A stretch of 64,000 bases of DNA from Peptoniphilus sp. (GTDB lineage: Bacteria > Bacillota > Clostridia > Tissierellales > Peptoniphilaceae), in contig JASBZH010000001.1 of assembly GCA_029983555.1 (NCBI GenBank), positions 38,289 to 102,288 on the forward strand. The letters run 5' to 3'. The number at the start of each line of letters is the position of its first letter. The first letter of the stretch is position 1. The notes under the pieces were generated by a model. It was not told the DNA's origin, made no database searches, and saw nothing but the letters and a program-made list of their open reading frames with translations. Below are positions 18,931 to 29,576 of this stretch, piece by piece. The position numbers were made by a program, and so were the translations under genes.

Positions 18931-18959
18931 ATTATATCAAATAACACAAATAAGGTAAA
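18931..18959 (-). promoter_or_regulatory. sigma-A-type promoter for recJ-relA operon
   Basis: Minus strand: -35 TTTACC (18959-18954), a 17-nt spacer, -10 TATAAT (18936-18931). It lies about 20 nt before recJ and would drive recJ-relA-dtd-MBL-hemZ-MurE-like. Confidence 0.7.
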
Positions 18960-18999
18960 ACCTATCTTTTGTTTTAAAAAGCAAGTAAACTTTTTAATA

Positions 19000-19056
19000 A
19001 TTTTAAAAAAATAAAAGCTCTAAAAAATTCTAATTTCTTAAAAAATTTCTTAGAGC
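19000..19056 (-). terminator. rho-independent terminator after the stalk-domain gene
   Basis: Minus strand: GCTCTAA (19056-19050) pairs with TTAGAGC (19023-19017), with an inner AT-rich stem, followed by a T-rich tail (TTTTATTTTTTT). It lies 60 nt after the stop of the gene at 19117. Confidence 0.8.
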
Positions 19057-19116
19057 ACAATATATTATAAAATTAATTAAAAATATAAAATTTTAAAATT
19101 TTAATTCGTAACTTTC

Positions 19117-20151
19117 CTATGGAATAATTTCCACTCTGTTTAGTATAGGCTGAATTTCTTCTTTAGTAAATTCTCCAAGCTTAACATTCTTTGGGTTGTT
19201 AAATATCTTTTCATAAGTTTCCACTGCCTCTTCTCTAGTTGCAAAATGATCGTGTAGTGGAAATAAAAAAGTGTTGATTGTTCCATCAAAGTTTGGATAA
19301 TAATCAAAATGGACCATACTTGCCATTGAATCATCATTAAATACATCTGTGAATCTTCTTGGATAAGTTAAATCATTCTCAGTAGTCCTTATACTCAATA
19401 CTTCGCCTTTATTTGTAAAACCATAGCCAAGATTTTTACCTAAAAGCAATTCTAATGCATCTCTTTTTTCATCTTGTTTTTGAAAAATTTCAAATAGTCC
19501 AGCTTTATCATAAGATAGCCAAGCTACTGCAACTTCAACATCTTTATTTGTATATCCAGGAAAGTATTTTGATTCACTTTCTCCCATAACTTTCTCGTAA
19601 TCTAACTGCTCGTCAACGCCCTTGTTAAGCATTTCTTCATTATACATATATGGTAAAAAGTCTTTAGTTGTAAGTTGTGTTTTTTCTTTAGATTTATATC
19701 CATCTCCCACTACGGCTACTCTATTTTCACTGTCCCATGAGACATTTTTGTCAAATAATTCAGCTACATTTCTTAATGGAACATAGGTGCGGTCATTTTT
19801 TATCTCTGGAGCGTGATCTAGAATTATTTCATCAATTTCTGCTCCATCTTTTTTTATTGAAACGGTCTTTTTATCTATTTGCAATAAAATAGATTTACTT
19901 ATCCTATCTTCGCTCTTTTCATTTATTTCTATAGTTCTACTTTCATTATTCCAGATTACTTCCTTGTTTAAATTTTCAGATATAACTCTTATTGGCACCA
20001 TAGTTCTATTCATATCAATATAGGGCGATACATCTGAATTTACAAAATTTCCATCAACCCAGATTCTAACTTCACTTGAAGCAACACTACTGATTGGAAT
20101 AATTAATATTACTAAAAGCGATAATATTGACATCATTATTTTCTTATTCAT
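19117..20151 (-). CDS. exported protein with copper-amine-oxidase-type stalk domain
   Basis: 344 residues. There is a signal peptide (about 1-25, Lys-Lys start and ending near SVASS), then a stalk domain as seen at the N-terminus of copper amine oxidases: two repeats with NRTMVPIRVISENL (about 48-61) and NDRTYVPLRNVAELF (about 114-128), each followed by a WN/WD-x-E pattern. The C-terminal part (about 150-344) is acidic and unrecognised. Such proteins are extracellular; the stalk is a structural domain, not an oxidase. The gene stands alone between its own promoter and terminator. Confidence 0.8.
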   Translation of the reverse strand: MNKKIMMSILSLLVILIIPISSVASSEVRIWVDGNFVNSDVSPYIDMNRTMVPIRVISENLNKEVIWNNESRTIEINEKSEDRISKSILLQIDKKTVSIKKDGAEIDEIILDHAPEIKNDRTYVPLRNVAELFDKNVSWDSENRVAVVGDGYKSKEKTQLTTKDFLPYMYNEEMLNKGVDEQLDYEKVMGESESKYFPGYTNKDVEVAVAWLSYDKAGLFEIFQKQDEKRDALELLLGKNLGYGFTNKGEVLSIRTTENDLTYPRRFTDVFNDDSMASMVHFDYYPNFDGTINTFLFPLHDHFATREEAVETYEKIFNNPKNVKLGEFTKEEIQPILNRVEIIP

Positions 20152-20193
20152 ACTTTACTCCTTTTAAATTATTTTAAGAATTAATTTAAGATA

Positions 20194-20222
20194 ATTATAC
20201 TCTACTGTGAAAAAGTTTTCAA
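20194..20222 (-). promoter_or_regulatory. sigma-A-type promoter for the stalk-domain gene
   Basis: Minus strand: -35 TTGAAA (20222-20217), a 17-nt spacer, -10 TATAAT (20199-20194), about 43 nt before the ATG at 20151, whose ribosome site is AAAAGGAG. Confidence 0.8.
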
Positions 20223-20300
20223 ATATACTTTTATCTGCAAATATTATTAATTAAATGAGAAGTATTCTTTTAATATAAAATTTATCCTATAAATAAAATT

Positions 20301-20334
20301 TTAAATAAAAAAGATGCTCCCCTAAAGGAACATC
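20301..20334 (-). terminator. rho-independent terminator after scfB
   Basis: Minus strand: AGATGTTCC pairs with GGAGCATCT (9 bp with one wobble) around a 6-nt loop, followed by TTTTTTATTT. It ends the ruvC-to-scfB transcript. Confidence 0.85.
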
Positions 20335-20399
20335 TAATAATTATTTTTTATACTCTTAATTTAAAAAAAATATTGAGAAAATAAAAAATGATACTAGTC

Positions 20400-21761
20400 T
20401 CAATCTTCATTTGCTAATACAGAGATAGCACACTCAATTCTTTTCTTTTCCATTTCGCAACCAACTTTGTAAGGCTTAGACAAGTCATTATTGCTGTAAT
20501 AAGCATTAGCATGACATCCGCCAGAACAATAATATCTTGCCCAGCATGTTGGACAATCTTCGTTAGTATAGACATTGGAATTTTTAAAAGTATCTCTAAG
20601 TTCAGTATTTACAATTCCTCTATCTACATCTCCTAATAAAAATTCTTTTTCTCCAACAAATTGATGACAAGGATATATTTCTCCTTGTGGTGTTACTGCA
20701 ACATATTCTGAGCCAGCTCCACATCCAACTGTTCTTTTAACTATGCAAGGTCCTTGTGATAAGTCAATTATAAAGTGGAAAAATGAAAAGTCTTTATCTT
20801 TTTTTCTAAGTTCAATATAATCCTTACTCATCTTTTCATATTCATTTAAAATTTTATCGAGGTGTTCTTCTCGAATTGCGTAAGGTTCTTTTTCATCAGT
20901 TACGACTGGTTCAATTGAAGTCTTTTTAAATCCACTGTCATAAAAGTCTTTTAAATCCTTAGAAAAATCTAGATTTTCATTTGTAAAAGTTCCCCTGATA
21001 AAATAGTCCTTATCTCCTCTTTTAGAGATTAATTCTTGAAACTTAGGTACAATTATATCGTATGATCCCTTGTCATTTATTGTAGGACGCATTTCATCAT
21101 TTATGCTCTTTCTTCCATCTATAGAAAGTACGACATTGTCCATGTTCTCATTAATAAAATCTTCTATTTCTTCGTTTAAAAGCATTCCATTAGTTGTAAT
21201 TGTGAATCTAAAATGTTTATTGTATTTCTTTTCTTCTTCTCTACCATATTTTACAAGCTTTTTAACTAAGTCAAAATTCATTAGAGGTTCTCCGCCAAAG
21301 AAATCCACTTCTAAATTTTTTCGATTTCCAGAATTTTTGAGTAAAAAGTCTAAAGCTTTCTTCCCAGTTTCGTAGTCCATTAAGGATCTGTCGCCCTTAA
21401 AATCACCTTGAGAAGCAAAGCAATACTTACACCTCAAGTTACAGTCATGAGCAACATGAAGGCACATTGCCTTAACTATATTTTCTTTATTATATTGAGG
21501 AAGTTTAAAGTGTTCGTCTTCAGAAAATAATAAATCTTCGTTTATTAAATATTCAATCTCTTCAATCGCTTCTTCTAACTTTTCACTATCAAATTCTTTA
21601 GAATATTTTTCAATTAATTGAGATCTATCTAAATCTAAAAAGTCGTCCAATAACTTGTAAACTATCTCGTCTACTAAGTGAACTGATCCACTCGCTATAT
21701 CTAAAACTATATATTTTCCATTTAAATAAAATTTATGAATTCTATCCATTTTCTTTCCCAT
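20400..21761 (-). CDS. scfB: SCIFF peptide radical SAM maturase (thioether-forming)
   Basis: A radical SAM/SPASM enzyme that makes Cys-to-Thr thioether links in the six-cysteine SCIFF peptide encoded just upstream. 453 residues. An N-terminal peptide-recognition region (about 1-90) comes first, then the radical SAM motif CNLRCKYCF (C-x3-C-x2-C, about 106-114) and GGEPLMNFDL (about 157-166). The SPASM/auxiliary cluster cysteines include CGAG..., CHQF and CPTCWARYYCSGGCH (about 400-420). The start may instead be the ATG at 21749 (MDRIHK), which has GGGAAAG upstream. A hairpin separates it from scfA. Confidence 0.95.
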   Translation of the reverse strand: MGKKMDRIHKFYLNGKYIVLDIASGSVHLVDEIVYKLLDDFLDLDRSQLIEKYSKEFDSEKLEEAIEEIEYLINEDLLFSEDEHFKLPQYNKENIVKAMCLHVAHDCNLRCKYCFASQGDFKGDRSLMDYETGKKALDFLLKNSGNRKNLEVDFFGGEPLMNFDLVKKLVKYGREEEKKYNKHFRFTITTNGMLLNEEIEDFINENMDNVVLSIDGRKSINDEMRPTINDKGSYDIIVPKFQELISKRGDKDYFIRGTFTNENLDFSKDLKDFYDSGFKKTSIEPVVTDEKEPYAIREEHLDKILNEYEKMSKDYIELRKKDKDFSFFHFIIDLSQGPCIVKRTVGCGAGSEYVAVTPQGEIYPCHQFVGEKEFLLGDVDRGIVNTELRDTFKNSNVYTNEDCPTCWARYYCSGGCHANAYYSNNDLSKPYKVGCEMEKKRIECAISVLANED

Positions 21762-21774
21762 TTCTAAGCAAAAT

Positions 21775-21799
21775 AAAAGGCCTGTTAATCAAGCCTTTT
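21775..21799 (-). terminator. hairpin between scfA and scfB, terminator- or attenuator-like
   Basis: Minus strand: AAAAGGCTTG pairs with CAGGCCTTTT (10 bp including one wobble) around ATTAA, with a short ATTTTG tail. It lies between the SCIFF peptide gene and its maturase gene, so it could lower maturase transcription relative to peptide or stabilise the peptide mRNA. Confidence 0.75.
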
Positions 21800-21804
21800 T
21801 AAAA

Positions 21805-21945
21805 TTAGTTATTTTCGCATTTTTGATTTCCAACAGTGCAGCTAGTCTTGCAAGCTGATTGGCAAGATGTTTGGCATTCTCCGCATCCGCCTTTTTCGTA
21901 AGTTTTCTTTAAGTTTTTCTTAGTTAATGTTTTTACGAATTTCAT
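21805..21945 (-). CDS. scfA: SCIFF peptide precursor (six cysteines in about 45 residues)
   Basis: A 46-residue ribosomal peptide. The Lys-rich leader (residues 1-20) ends in Gly-Gly. The core holds six cysteines at 21, 24, 28, 32, 36 and 43 with Thr residues between, and the protein ends in Asn-Asn. This is the signature of the SCIFF family, nearly universal in Clostridia, always beside its maturase. The ATG has a perfect GGAGGATAAA ribosome site. It lies 11 nt after yajC, completing the usual queA-tgt-yajC-scfA-scfB order. The product's biological role is not established. Confidence 0.95.
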   Translation of the reverse strand: MKFVKTLTKKNLKKTYEKGGCGECQTSCQSACKTSCTVGNQKCENN

Positions 21946-21956
21946 TTTATCCTCCA

Positions 21957-22250
21957 TTAATTTTCTTCTTTTAATTCAGTTTTGTCTTTAAAAGTTCCGC
22001 TAATTCCCCACTTCATTATGTCAAGTTTAGAATGGTCGCTAGAACTTTCGATTATGACATAGTCTTCCTTAATAAGTACAACTTTTCCAATGATACCACC
22101 AATTGTCATTATCTTGTCGCCCACTCTTAAGTTTGCACGCATATCTTGAATTTCTTTTTCTTTTTTCTTTTGTGGTCTGATTAACAAGAAATAGAAAATA
22201 ACAAACATCAAGATAAGTGGTATGAATTGATATAAAACCGTTGAATTCAT
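21957..22250 (-). CDS. yajC: preprotein translocase subunit YajC
   Basis: An accessory membrane protein of the Sec translocon. 97 residues: one N-terminal membrane segment (about 7-25), then the family motif LLIRPQKKKEKE (about 22-33) and the small cytoplasmic beta domain with LRVGDKIMTIGGIIGKV (about 41-57). It lies between tgt and scfA, as in most Firmicutes. Confidence 0.95.
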   Translation of the reverse strand: MNSTVLYQFIPLILMFVIFYFLLIRPQKKKEKEIQDMRANLRVGDKIMTIGGIIGKVVLIKEDYVIIESSSDHSKLDIMKWGISGTFKDKTELKEEN

Positions 22251-22307
22251 TAATTAACCCCTTTCATATTTATATTATACAGATAATTATTAAACTTAAC
22301 AAGATTA

Positions 22308-23426
<1,119 letters not shown>

Positions 23427-24446
23427 CTACCTTATAAACATCGCATCGCCAAAACTAAAGAATCTATATCTCTCTTTTATTGCTTCGTTATAAGCATTTA
23501 AAATATTCTCTCTAGTAGAAAATGCTGATACTAACATTACAAGAGTTGATTCAGGCAAATGAAAATTAGTTATTAGACGGTCTACACACTTAAATTTATA
23601 TGGTGGATATATAAATATATCTGTAAAACCACTCTGTGCTTTAAGTGTTCCATCTTCTTGAGCTACTGATTCAAGAGTTCTCACACAAGTAGTTCCTACA
23701 GCTATTACTTTATTTCCACGGCTTTTAGCATCATTAATAGTATTTGCCACTTCTTCATTTAAAATATAAAATTCTGAATGCATATTGTGATCGTTAATAT
23801 CTTCAACTTTTACTGGTCTAAAAGTACCGAGTCCTACGTGAAGAGTTATATAGCATATTTTAATGCCTTTATTTTTTATTTTTTCTAAGAGATCCTTTGT
23901 AAAATGTAAACCAGCTGTTGGTGCAGCTGCAGACCCTTCTTCTCTCGCATAGACAGTTTGATACCTATCTTTATCTTCTAACTTTTCAGTAATATATGGT
24001 GGAAGTGGCATTTCACCAAGTTCGTCTAAAATTTCTTCAAATATTCCATCATATTCGAATTTTAAAAATCTGGAACCATCTTCAGAAATGTCAATAACTT
24101 TGGCATGAAGTTTGTCGCTAAATTCAATTTCGGTTCCAATTTTTGCCTTCTTGCCAGGTTTTGAGAGACACTCCCATACATCATTTTTATGATTTAAAAG
24201 TAAAAACTCTATTTTTTCTTCTTTTCCAATCCTATGGCCATAGAGTCTTGCTGGTCGCACTTTAGTATCATTTAATACTAATACATCACCTTCATTTAAA
24301 TAATCAATAATGTCATAAAAATGTTTGTGTTCAAGCTCTCCTGTGACTTTATCCATTACAAGTAATCTTGAATGGTCCCTTTCTTCCATGGGATGTTGAG
24401 CTATTAGTTCTTTTGGTAAATCGTAGTAAAAATCTTTTGTCTTCAT
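23427..24446 (-). CDS. queA: S-adenosylmethionine:tRNA ribosyltransferase-isomerase
   Basis: Adds the epoxycyclopentanediol ring from S-adenosylmethionine to preQ1-modified tRNA. 339 residues, full length. Family landmarks are the [15 protein letters not shown] start, [12 protein letters not shown] (about 58-69), and the block [14 protein letters not shown] (about 170-183). It works with tgt directly downstream. Confidence 0.97.
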   Translation of the reverse strand: MKTKDFYYDLPKELIAQHPMEERDHSRLLVMDKVTGELEHKHFYDIIDYLNEGDVLVLNDTKVRPARLYGHRIGKEEKIEFLLLNHKNDVWECLSKPGKKAKIGTEIEFSDKLHAKVIDISEDGSRFLKFEYDGIFEEILDELGEMPLPPYITEKLEDKDRYQTVYAREEGSAAAPTAGLHFTKDLLEKIKNKGIKICYITLHVGLGTFRPVKVEDINDHNMHSEFYILNEEVANTINDAKSRGNKVIAVGTTCVRTLESVAQEDGTLKAQSGFTDIFIYPPYKFKCVDRLITNFHLPESTLVMLVSAFSTRENILNAYNEAIKERYRFFSFGDAMFIR

Positions 24447-24470
24447 AAATCCTTCTATCTAAATATAATT

Positions 24471-25586
24471 TTAATTGTTTTTTTCTATAATTGTTCCTGG
24501 AAAATAAAAACCGATTATATCTCTGTAGAGTTTTCCTTGTTTAGCCATTTCAACTGCACCATATTGGCTCATACCAACACCGTGACCATATCCTCTACCT
24601 CTAATTAAATAATCATCACCGTTTTTTTCTATATCAAATAAAGTTGATTTAACTGAAGTATTTCCAAGAAGTGATCTAAATTTATTTCCAGTTAATTTCT
24701 TTTCTCCAGCATCTGTTTCTATTATAACTTCCTTAACTCTTCTAGAATCATCTAAAGTAGTTTTAATACCAGTTATTTTATCTACACCTAATTTTGAAAA
24801 GTTTTTGGAATTCAACTTGTACTCCCAATCGTATGTTGAAAATCCATCTTCCTTTGAAACTAAGTATGGAATGTCGCTTCCCCAAACGTCTTTAGCTGAA
24901 GCTGTAAATCCGCCTGATGACGCACCGAAAATTGTCTCTGCAACTTTGCCATTATATAAAACTAATTCTCCCTTAGTCTCATCTACAGCCTTATTAGTTC
25001 TTTTATCTTCAACATCTACTCCTCGATAAACTTGTGAATTAGTAGTGTCATCAAGATTATAGCCTTTCTTTATATATTTATTGTAATTATTTATTGCAAA
25101 TGATCTAGAACATAAAGCTTGTGCTTTTAAAGATTCTAGTGGAAAACTTGGAGACATTTCTTTTGGCAAAACTCCCTTTAAGTAGCTGTCCATATCCACA
25201 TTATTTATTATGTCTAATTTATTATTATTTATTCTAAAACTTATCGCACCTCTGTAACTTCTCTTTACAGAAGAAACTTTAATAGGAGATTTTGAATAAA
25301 TAATAAAAGTTCCATTTGTAGGAAAATTTTTCATATTATAATTATTTCCATAAATATTAATGTTATTATCTTTTAACTGAACTTCTAGTTTTTTGTTATT
25401 AGTTTTGTGAATAAGCTGAAAATCACTTGTATAAATATCTAGAGGTTCTTTTGATTCTAGTTGAATTTTACTTCCACTATTTACACTACTTCCTACTTTA
25501 ATATCAATTCTTTCATAATTTTCTTTTGCAAAAACATTAACACTCAAAAATAATAAAAAAGCTGCAATGACAAGTATTTTTTTCAT
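24471..25586 (-). CDS. SpoIID/LytB domain protein
   Basis: An exported protein of about 372 residues with a signal peptide (about 1-20). Its SpoIID domain has LKGVLPKEMSPSFPLESLKAQALCSRSFA (split here over residues about 138-166) and the C-terminal GRGYGHGVGMSQYGAVEMA. SpoIID relatives cleave glycan strands at denuded peptidoglycan. Here it is not beside sporulation genes, so a vegetative wall role is likely. I use ATG 25586, which has AAGGAGATTGAT and lies 1 nt from the ruvB stop; a longer frame to 25640 overlaps ruvB and has no signal-like start. Confidence 0.88.
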   Translation of the reverse strand: MKKILVIAAFLLFLSVNVFAKENYERIDIKVGSSVNSGSKIQLESKEPLDIYTSDFQLIHKTNNKKLEVQLKDNNINIYGNNYNMKNFPTNGTFIIYSKSPIKVSSVKRSYRGAISFRINNNKLDIINNVDMDSYLKGVLPKEMSPSFPLESLKAQALCSRSFAINNYNKYIKKGYNLDDTTNSQVYRGVDVEDKRTNKAVDETKGELVLYNGKVAETIFGASSGGFTASAKDVWGSDIPYLVSKEDGFSTYDWEYKLNSKNFSKLGVDKITGIKTTLDDSRRVKEVIIETDAGEKKLTGNKFRSLLGNTSVKSTLFDIEKNGDDYLIRGRGYGHGVGMSQYGAVEMAKQGKLYRDIIGFYFPGTIIEKNN

Positions 25587-25587
25587 A

Positions 25588-26589
25588 TCAATCTCCTTCA
25601 AATTTAATTCCAAAATGGTCGTACGCTCTTTTTGTAGCAATTCTTCCCCGAGGTGTTCGCAAAATAAATCCTATTTGCATGAGATATGGTTCATACACAT
25701 CTTCAACTGTATTTCTATCTTCCCCAATTGATGCAGAAATTGCATCAATTCCAACTGGCCTACCAGAAAATTTATCAATCATTGTGAATATGATCTTTCT
25801 ATCAATACTATCTAGGCCATATTTATCTATTTCTAAGAGATTTAATCCTTTTATCGCAACTTTTTCTGTGATTACTCCTCTTTCTCTAACTTCGGCATAA
25901 TCTCTGACTCTTTTAAGTAGTCTATTTGCAATTCTAGGTGTACCTCTAGATCTTTTTGCTATTTCTAAAGCCCCTTCTCTTTCTACTGGTATATCTAAAA
26001 TTCCCGCGGATCTCATAATAATATCAACTAAAGAATCAACATCATATAGGTCCAAATTTAAAAGAACTCCAAATCTATCTCTTAAAGGAGAAGAAAGCAT
26101 TCCAACTCTTGTTGTTGCTCCAATTAATGTAAAGGGAGCAAGATCAAGCCTAATTGAACGAGCTGAAGGGCCCTTACCAATTACAATATCAAGTGCATGA
26201 TCTTCCATTGCTGGATAAAGTATTTCCTCAACAGATGTATTTAGTCTATGAATTTCATCTATAAATAAAACATCATCTTCGCTTAAATTAGTCAGAATAC
26301 TTGCAAGATCACCCTGTTTTTCTATTGCAGGACCTGAAGTTACCTTTAAATTAACTCCCATTTCATTTGCAATTATACCTGCTAAAGTAGTCTTTCCAAG
26401 CCCAGGTGGTCCACTCAATAGCGTGTGATCTAATGGCTCAGATCTATTCTTTGCAGCCTCAATAAAAATTTTTAATTTTTTAACCGCTTTTTCTTGACCG
26501 ATATAATCCTCTAACCATTTTGGCCTAAGACTTACCTCTTTAGTATCCTCATCAGAAAAATTCGGTTCAACTAATCTATTTTCTTTCAT
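25588..26589 (-). CDS. ruvB: Holliday junction branch migration ATPase RuvB
   Basis: The AAA+ motor that drives branch migration with RuvA. 333 residues. Walker [11 protein letters not shown] (about 60-69), Walker [10 protein letters not shown] (about 106-114), sensor-1 GATTRVG (about 154-160), and a C-terminal winged helix with RTPRGRIAT. It follows ruvA by 4 nt. Confidence 0.98.
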   Translation of the reverse strand: MKENRLVEPNFSDEDTKEVSLRPKWLEDYIGQEKAVKKLKIFIEAAKNRSEPLDHTLLSGPPGLGKTTLAGIIANEMGVNLKVTSGPAIEKQGDLASILTNLSEDDVLFIDEIHRLNTSVEEILYPAMEDHALDIVIGKGPSARSIRLDLAPFTLIGATTRVGMLSSPLRDRFGVLLNLDLYDVDSLVDIIMRSAGILDIPVEREGALEIAKRSRGTPRIANRLLKRVRDYAEVRERGVITEKVAIKGLNLLEIDKYGLDSIDRKIIFTMIDKFSGRPVGIDAISASIGEDRNTVEDVYEPYLMQIGFILRTPRGRIATKRAYDHFGIKFEGD

Positions 26590-26593
26590 ATTT

Positions 26594-27178
26594 TCAACTC
26601 ATTATTTTTAAAGCTTCTCTAATCATTTGAGAAATTTCTAATTCATCATCGACATTTTCCAAAGCATTTTTAGCCTCATACTCATTATAACCTAACGAAA
26701 TAAGTGCCTCAAGTGCAGAAGATTTGTCAGGATTCTTGTTAGAAGTCATTTCTTCTAATGGTTCAAAGGCAATATTTAGTCTTTCTACTTTGTCTTTTAG
26801 CTCCAAAATAAGTCTTTGAGCTGTTTTTTTTCCTATTCCTGGAATTTCAGTTAAAGACTTTACATCTTCATTTAAAATTGAAGTCAATATAAAAGAAATC
26901 TCAGTATCATTTAATACTCCCATAGCAAGCTTTGGTCCAATTCCAGTTACCATAGTTAAAAGATCAAAAATATCTCTTGTACTCTTATTCTTAAATCCAT
27001 AAATTGTCATAGAATCTTCTCTTACTACTAGTCTTGTATAAATTAAAACATCAGAATTTAGTATAAGTTCCATTAATTCTCTTTTAGCCATAAAAATCAT
27101 ATATCCAATATTTCCAGCTTCGAGAACTAGATATTCATTTTCAATAGATTCTACTTTACCTTTAATATATTCAAGCAT
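26594..27178 (-). CDS. ruvA: Holliday junction DNA helicase subunit RuvA
   Basis: Binds Holliday junctions and loads RuvB. 194 residues from ATG 27178, which overlaps the ruvC stop; one codon upstream a GTG is less likely. There is an OB domain (about 1-62), paired helix-hairpin-helix motifs with [13 protein letters not shown] (about 69-81) and [16 protein letters not shown] (about 104-119), and a C-terminal domain with ALISLGY that contacts RuvB. Confidence 0.97.
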   Translation of the reverse strand: MLEYIKGKVESIENEYLVLEAGNIGYMIFMAKRELMELILNSDVLIYTRLVVREDSMTIYGFKNKSTRDIFDLLTMVTGIGPKLAMGVLNDTEISFILTSILNEDVKSLTEIPGIGKKTAQRLILELKDKVERLNIAFEPLEEMTSNKNPDKSSALEALISLGYNEYEAKNALENVDDELEISQMIREALKIMS

Positions 27179-27672
27179 CACATCATCCTAAAACTTTCTT
27201 TAAATTTAATTGAACTTCCATGAGTTATTGCAACAGCTAAAGCGTCAGCAACATCATCTGGTTTAGGGATTTCTTTTAAATTTAAAATTAATTTTACCAT
27301 TTCTTGTACTTGTCTTTTGCTTGCTCTTCCATAACCAACAAGAGCTTGTTTTATTTGAAGAGGTGTGTATTCAAAAATATCTAAATGATTTTTCTTTGCA
27401 CACAAAACTTCTACTCCTCTTGCTTGCGCAACTGTAATAGCAGTCTTTACATTTTTATTGAAAAAAAGTTCTTCAAAAGCTATATCGTCTGGTTTATATT
27501 TAACAATTAAATCGTTCATATCTTGATAGATTTCGTTTAATCTATCTGGAGTTGGTACACCGGCTTTTGTCGTAATAGCTCCATAATCTAGTACTCTATA
27601 TGTATTTCCATTAAGCTCTATAATTCCATATCCAACAATAGCAATTCCGGGATCAATTCCCATAATTATCAT
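27178..27672 (-). CDS. ruvC: Holliday junction endonuclease RuvC
   Basis: Resolves Holliday junctions. 164 residues. The RNase H-like acidic residues are Asp7 in MGIDPG, Glu in FEELFF (about 67), and the C-terminal DVADALAVA pair (about 141-144). It is the first gene of ruvC-ruvA-ruvB and starts about 18 nt after the terminator of the upstream gene, so it may depend on read-through or on a promoter I cannot place. Confidence 0.97.
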   Translation of the reverse strand: MIIMGIDPGIAIVGYGIIELNGNTYRVLDYGAITTKAGVPTPDRLNEIYQDMNDLIVKYKPDDIAFEELFFNKNVKTAITVAQARGVEVLCAKKNHLDIFEYTPLQIKQALVGYGRASKRQVQEMVKLILNLKEIPKPDDVADALAVAITHGSSIKFKESFRMM

Positions 27673-27689
27673 AAATATCCACCACTTTA

Positions 27690-27713
27690 AAAAGGATAGC
27701 TAAACTATCCTTT
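27690..27713. terminator. hairpin terminator upstream of ruvC
   Basis: A perfect inverted repeat, AAAAGGATAG and CTATCCTTTT around CTAAA, with T-rich sequence on both outer sides. It lies just after the stop of the minus-strand gene at 27713. Confidence 0.8.
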
Positions 27714-28474
27714 TATTTATATCTCTTAATAACTTTATCATTTATGCCGTCCCAAAACCCATTTCTAAATATTCTAAAACAGTCAGCATATAAAAATTTA
27801 TATATTTTTTTATTCAAAAAATATAGCTCTTCTTCTGTCAAGTAAGAATCAACTTCCTTAATTTCTACATTGTCATTCTCATTTTTAAATACAAGTTGCA
27901 AGTCTAAATGTGAGTTTAAGTCATTTACTTTTTTACTCAACAAATTCTTGTACATATCTCTTAGAGTTGATTTAATAAATCTCTTGACAATTTTATCTGA
28001 TCTTAACTCTCTAAATACATGTCTTTTAAATGAAAGCACTTCAGCATTTTTAAACTCATAGTTAAAAAGCTTTTTTCTGCTATATAAATCATTTAGTGAC
28101 AAAATATCAATTGCAGTCATTTCCAATTTATTTGCATACTTTTTTGAATTAAATCCCAACCTATATCCTTCTAAGTAAAGATAAAGTTCAAGTCTATTAA
28201 TATCATCGTGTATCAAGTTCGATAAACTTCTAGCTATTAATTCAATTCCCTGTTTATTTTTCAAAAACTTTATTATATCAAGCCTTAGATTATCTAAAGT
28301 GACATATCTTGGGAATACATTGTCAATAGATTCATAAATATTATAAATATTTAGTAAAATATTCATGCTCTCTATATCGCCATTATACAAAAAATTTTCA
28401 ATAAGACATTTTTTGACATCTTTGAAAGCTAAATTATTGTTTTTTTCTGGATTGAGTTTTGGTGCCAAATTCAT
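27713..28474 (-). CDS. conserved-looking cytoplasmic protein, function unknown
   Basis: I do not recognise this 253-residue protein. It is soluble, has no signal peptide, and is rich in Leu, Lys, Asn, Asp and Tyr. It looks all-alpha, with a DLYSRKKLFNYEFKNAE stretch, an FKRHVFRELRSDK basic patch in the middle (about 150-175), and a Tyr/Phe-rich end. I start it at ATG 28474, preceded by GGAGGAATT; an ATG at 28498 in the same frame lies upstream of that ribosome site. It has its own promoter and terminator, so it is monocistronic. Confidence 0.75.
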   Translation of the reverse strand: MNLAPKLNPEKNNNLAFKDVKKCLIENFLYNGDIESMNILLNIYNIYESIDNVFPRYVTLDNLRLDIIKFLKNKQGIELIARSLSNLIHDDINRLELYLYLEGYRLGFNSKKYANKLEMTAIDILSLNDLYSRKKLFNYEFKNAEVLSFKRHVFRELRSDKIVKRFIKSTLRDMYKNLLSKKVNDLNSHLDLQLVFKNENDNVEIKEVDSYLTEEELYFLNKKIYKFLYADCFRIFRNGFWDGINDKVIKRYK

Positions 28475-28506
28475 AAGAAAATTCCTCCGAAAATTCATAT
28501 AAATTT

Positions 28507-28535
28507 ATTATACTATAAATTCGGAGGATTTGTAA
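28507..28535 (-). promoter_or_regulatory. sigma-A-type promoter for the unknown gene at 27713-28474
   Basis: Minus strand: -35 TTACAA (28535-28530), a 17-nt spacer, -10 TATAAT (28512-28507), about 33 nt before the ATG. Confidence 0.7.
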
Positions 28536-28558
28536 TAATAATATCTATTTTAATAAAA

Positions 28559-29554
28559 TTATAATAATTTTATATCTTTTCCCTTGCAAATTTCTAAATT
28601 CTTTTCATCCCAAACGCCAACTTGAACTTCGCCAATATGCTCCTTTTCTAAGAAAAACATACATATTCTAGATTGACCAATTCCACCGCCAACTGTATAA
28701 GGAAGTTTACAATTTATAACATTTTGGTGATATGGAAGAGAAAGTCTGTCTGTATTATTTGAACTTTCACATTGAGAGACAATAGTATTTTCATCGACTC
28801 TTATTCCCATACTAGATACTTCAAAAGCATCTTTTAAAACATCGTTCCAAAAAATGATATCTCCATTCAAATTCCAATCATCATAATCTGGAGATCTATC
28901 ATCATGAGGTAGTCCTGATTTTAATTTTTCGCCTATACCTTGTATAAATACTGCCTTTTTTTCTTTAGCAATTAGCTTTTCTCGAGTTTTGGGATCTTTG
29001 TCTGGATACATGTCTTCAAGTTCTTGAGAAGTTATAAAGAAAATTTCATCTGGTAATTTTTTTGATAGAACATAAGGATATGTTTGATTAATATATTCCT
29101 CAGTTCTTTTAAATACAGAAAAAATTTCTTTTACAATTAATTTTAAGTACTCCTCATTTCTATCAGACTTACTTATAATTTTTTCCCAGTCCCATTGATC
29201 CACATAAGATGAGTGAATTTCATCAAGAACTTCTTCTGCTCTAATCGCATTCATGTCGGCATAAATTCCTTCATACATATTGAAATTATACTCTTTAAGA
29301 GCATTTCTCTTCCACTTTGCCAAGGACTGAACTATTTCTACATTTATGTCATACTTTCTAAGGTCAAAGTCAACTGCTCTTTCCCCTGTCAAATTATCGT
29401 TAAGTCCAGTTTCTGGTCTTACAAATAGTGGAGCTGAAACTCTGGCCAAGTTAAGTGTGTTTGCTAGATCTCTTTGAAAATAATCTTTTACTGACTTAAT
29501 TGCAATTTGTGTTTCTCTAAGATCAAGTGATGTTGCACTAGAGTTGTTTCTCAT
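28559..29554 (-). CDS. asnA: aspartate-ammonia ligase (asparagine synthetase A)
   Basis: Makes asparagine from aspartate, ammonia and ATP. 331 residues, the family length; the fold is that of class II aminoacyl-tRNA synthetases. Family text includes RVSAPLFVRPETGLNDNL (about 40-57), VHSLAKWKR-type VQSLAKWKRNAL, SSYVDQWDWEK (about 114-124), and the C-terminal TVGGGIGQSRICMF. The ATG has a GGGGGA ribosome site. A strong hairpin sits directly upstream. Confidence 0.96.
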   Translation of the reverse strand: MRNNSSATSLDLRETQIAIKSVKDYFQRDLANTLNLARVSAPLFVRPETGLNDNLTGERAVDFDLRKYDINVEIVQSLAKWKRNALKEYNFNMYEGIYADMNAIRAEEVLDEIHSSYVDQWDWEKIISKSDRNEEYLKLIVKEIFSVFKRTEEYINQTYPYVLSKKLPDEIFFITSQELEDMYPDKDPKTREKLIAKEKKAVFIQGIGEKLKSGLPHDDRSPDYDDWNLNGDIIFWNDVLKDAFEVSSMGIRVDENTIVSQCESSNNTDRLSLPYHQNVINCKLPYTVGGGIGQSRICMFFLEKEHIGEVQVGVWDEKNLEICKGKDIKLL

Positions 29555-29576
29555 CTTATTTCCCCCTTAATTTTAA

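Noticed and set aside
19140..19346. Second minus-strand frame inside the stalk-domain gene
   Set aside because: It lies fully within the 344-residue gene in another frame, is Met/Ile/Leu-rich and has no start signal.
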